Shown here: positions 59,061 to 60,003 of the stretch, piece by piece | Layout: the number at the start of each line of letters is the position of its first letter | How positions within the stretch are numbered: position 1 is the stretch's first letter | NCBI GenBank assembly: GCA_021776805.1 | Contig: JAJFFD010000115.1 | Coordinates: 1 to 60,003, forward strand | Origin: Planctomycetota bacterium | GTDB lineage: Bacteria; Planctomycetota; UBA1135; UBA2386 | Direction of reading: 5' to 3' | DNA: 60,003 nt | Made by a program: the position numbers and the translations under genes | Notes under the pieces: model-generated | Told to the model about the DNA's origin: nothing | The model's input: only the letters and a program-made list of their open reading frames with translations | The model's database searches: none

Positions 59061-59462
59061 ATGCCTGGGCAGCCGGGAGCCGTGGATCTCCCTGGGCGAT
59101 CCGAGGGCGAACTTTCTCGATGCCGCGCAGATTTTCCGTTCGTCGCCGGTCGAAGTTCCCGGGGTTATTATCCCCTAAATCGCCCACGCTCCGCTACGCA
59201 TCGACCCCGGCGGTTTTCGGGCTGTGGCAAGCCTCGTTCCAGCTCTATAGCGACGACCTACATCGAGCGCATACTGGACTCGCCGAGATTGCTCGACCAG
59301 GAAATCGCCACTCAGTGGCGCCCGCCAAGGGTAGCGGACGATTCGCCGTCGCATCTGTTCGATGCGGGGCCCCTTCGAATCGGCAGTAAGTTCTGGATCT
59401 GGTTACGTTCAGCCGGAGGCACTGTGGAAATCATGCAGCTCGGGATTTTCTCTCCGCCGTGA
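59061..59462 (+). CDS. Possible small protein of unknown function
   Basis: A 133-codon frame. The first half is Arg/Ser-rich and unconvincing. The C-terminal half (YIERILDSPRLLDQEIA, then RIGSKFWIWLRSAGGTVEI) looks protein-like and its codons prefer G or C at the third position, like the neighbours. Start uncertain; the true protein may begin later, or this may be a remnant. No family recognised. It could equally be chance in a regulatory gap. Confidence 0.3.
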   Translation: MPGQPGAVDLPGRSEGELSRCRADFPFVAGRSSRGYYPLNRPRSATHRPRRFSGCGKPRSSSIATTYIERILDSPRLLDQEIATQWRPPRVADDSPSHLFDAGPLRIGSKFWIWLRSAGGTVEIMQLGIFSPP

Positions 59463-59520
59463 TCAGTTACCCCTTGGGAAGGGTCCTGCTAGCGACATCG
59501 AGGGCCTTTGCCTGTGCAGG

Positions 59521-59532
59521 CTTCTCGAGAAG
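59521..59532. promoter_or_regulatory. 12-bp palindrome CTTCTCGAGAAG
   Basis: A perfect 12-bp palindrome about 14 bp upstream of the predicted -35 of the last gene. A position just upstream of a -35 is usual for an activator site. It has no loop, so it is a protein-binding dyad rather than a hairpin. Confidence 0.35.
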
Positions 59533-59545
59533 ACGCGGCTTGTCC

Positions 59546-59574
59546 CTGACGGCGGCGTACCTAGGCGTTACAAT
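59546..59574 (+). promoter_or_regulatory. Sigma-70-type promoter of the last gene
   Basis: CTGACG (59546-59551) and TACAAT (59569-59574) with a 17-bp spacer; 4 of 6 and 5 of 6 matches. Predicted start near 59581, giving a leader of about 80 nt with GGAG at 59649-59652, 9 nt before the ATG at 59662. Confidence 0.55.
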
Positions 59575-59661
59575 TCCCCATCCCATCGGGCCCCCGAACT
59601 ATCGGTGTCGGGCCAGCCGTGCCCTCCCCCCAACCGTTCCTCAACCTTGGAGTCTCTTTCG

Positions 59662-60003
59662 ATGCGTCAACTTCCCCTGTTGATCGGAGCCTGTCTTGTG
59701 CTCCTACCAGAAGCTAATGCCCAGGCCAGAGCCCTCGGCGCGCTCTACACGGCGAACCTGCCCGGCGATGCTGTCAACCCTGCGGGTTCGACCAACATCG
59801 GCAACACCATCAACGAAGGCACTATGCAGCTTCCGGGCTTCGAGTATGTGCGTCAGAGTGGTGCGGTGCGCCTGCCCAACGGCCACTACATTGTCACCAG
59901 CGAAGCTGCCATCAACACCGGCAGTCCACACAAGATGTTCGAGCTGGATACGGATGGCACCTACATCGCCGCCTACGACCAGCCTAACCACACCATCGTC
60001 GAT
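59662..60003 (+). CDS. Secreted protein, 3' end outside the window
   Basis: An open frame of 114 codons running to the window edge without a stop. Signal peptide MRQLPLLIGACLVLLPEANA. The mature start (QARALGALYTANLPGDAVNP) leads into a beta-type sequence with VRLPNGHYIVTSEAA and MFELDTDGTYIAAYDQP, which resembles the blades of a beta-propeller in spacing. GGAG precedes the ATG by 9 nt. Function unknown. Confidence 0.8.
   Translation, partial: MRQLPLLIGACLVLLPEANAQARALGALYTANLPGDAVNPAGSTNIGNTINEGTMQLPGFEYVRQSGAVRLPNGHYIVTSEAAINTGSPHKMFELDTDGTYIAAYDQPNHTIVD

Noticed and set aside
58948..59462. A single gene broken by two frameshifts
   Set aside because: The three overlapping frames do not join into a recognisable protein, so a pseudogene call is not supported.
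59474..59490. TTGGGA-N-TCCTGCT, a possible second sigma-54 element
   Set aside because: GG and GC are spaced correctly, but both boxes have mismatches and the next gene starts about 170 bp away with a better sigma-70-type promoter in between.
1..60003. CRISPR array, insertion sequence or prophage
   Set aside because: No regularly spaced direct repeats, transposase, integrase or phage structural genes were seen.

Overview
This is a gene-dense, moderately GC-rich bacterial chromosome segment with about 50 protein genes. I see no rRNA, tRNA, CRISPR array, insertion sequence, integrase or phage gene. The best guess for the host is a marine-type planctomycete (Planctomycetota) or a close relative. 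The reasons are the secreted proteins ending their signal peptides in ALAPAQ/EANAQ-like cleavage sites, the many lipoproteins, the MoxR-DUF58-transglutaminase block, weak or absent Shine-Dalgarno sites, and large amidohydrolase and TPR proteins. This assignment is inference from protein style; no marker gene is present.

Layout. 1-5.4 kb: a Dus3-like tRNA-dihydrouridine synthase, two TPR-fused glycosyltransferases, a proline dehydrogenase and a small protein with a probably leaderless message. 5.6-11.4 kb: a secreted protein, a TPR protein and glcDEF (glycolate oxidase). 11.5-18.8 kb: an unknown protein, glutamate-cysteine ligase, a metallophosphoesterase, a two-domain M16 peptidase, a lipoprotein and a cyclodeaminase-type protein. 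18.9-26.1 kb: five genes linked by 4-bp stop/start overlaps (gpmI, M28 peptidase, large lipoprotein, twin retropepsin-like protein, acylphosphatase). 26.1-30.1 kb: moxR, DUF58 and TgpA-like transglutaminase on the minus strand. 30.2-34.1 kb: lipoproteins of the LpoB/COG3014/YcfL/glycine-zipper type and a secreted unknown. 34.1-36.9 kb: a HEAT-like secreted protein and a metzincin-like lipoprotein. 36.9-45.5 kb: a small exported protein, a divergent Ser/Thr kinase, a TPR lipoprotein, an NtrY-like histidine kinase, a GT2 enzyme, a HAMP-only membrane protein and a TMTC-like glycosyltransferase. 45.5-51.1 kb: a parvulin-type PPIase, a galactokinase-family kinase, a penicillin-acylase-family protein and an acyl-CoA dehydrogenase. 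51.1-58.7 kb: a low-complexity Arg/Ser, Gly/Tyr and TPR protein with a textbook sigma-54 promoter, a DUF547 lipoprotein and a tandem amidohydrolase pair. 58.7-59.66 kb is the largest gap; at the end begins a secreted protein cut by the window.

The genes do not form one pathway. Housekeeping metabolism (glycolate, proline, glutathione precursor, glycolysis, galactose-type sugar phosphorylation) is mixed with an envelope-facing set of lipoproteins, secreted proteases and TPR-linked glycosyltransferases.

The strongest unusual signals are these: (1) a sigma-54 -24/-12 element with tandem upstream dyads in front of the low-complexity/TPR gene near 53.1 kb; (2) a bacterial Dus that resembles eukaryotic Dus3; (3) recurrent GC-rich hairpins lying over or just before stop codons without a U-tract; (4) an amidohydrolase operon in which only one of three domains keeps its metal ligands; (5) a lipoprotein quartet around LpoB/YcfL outside Proteobacteria.
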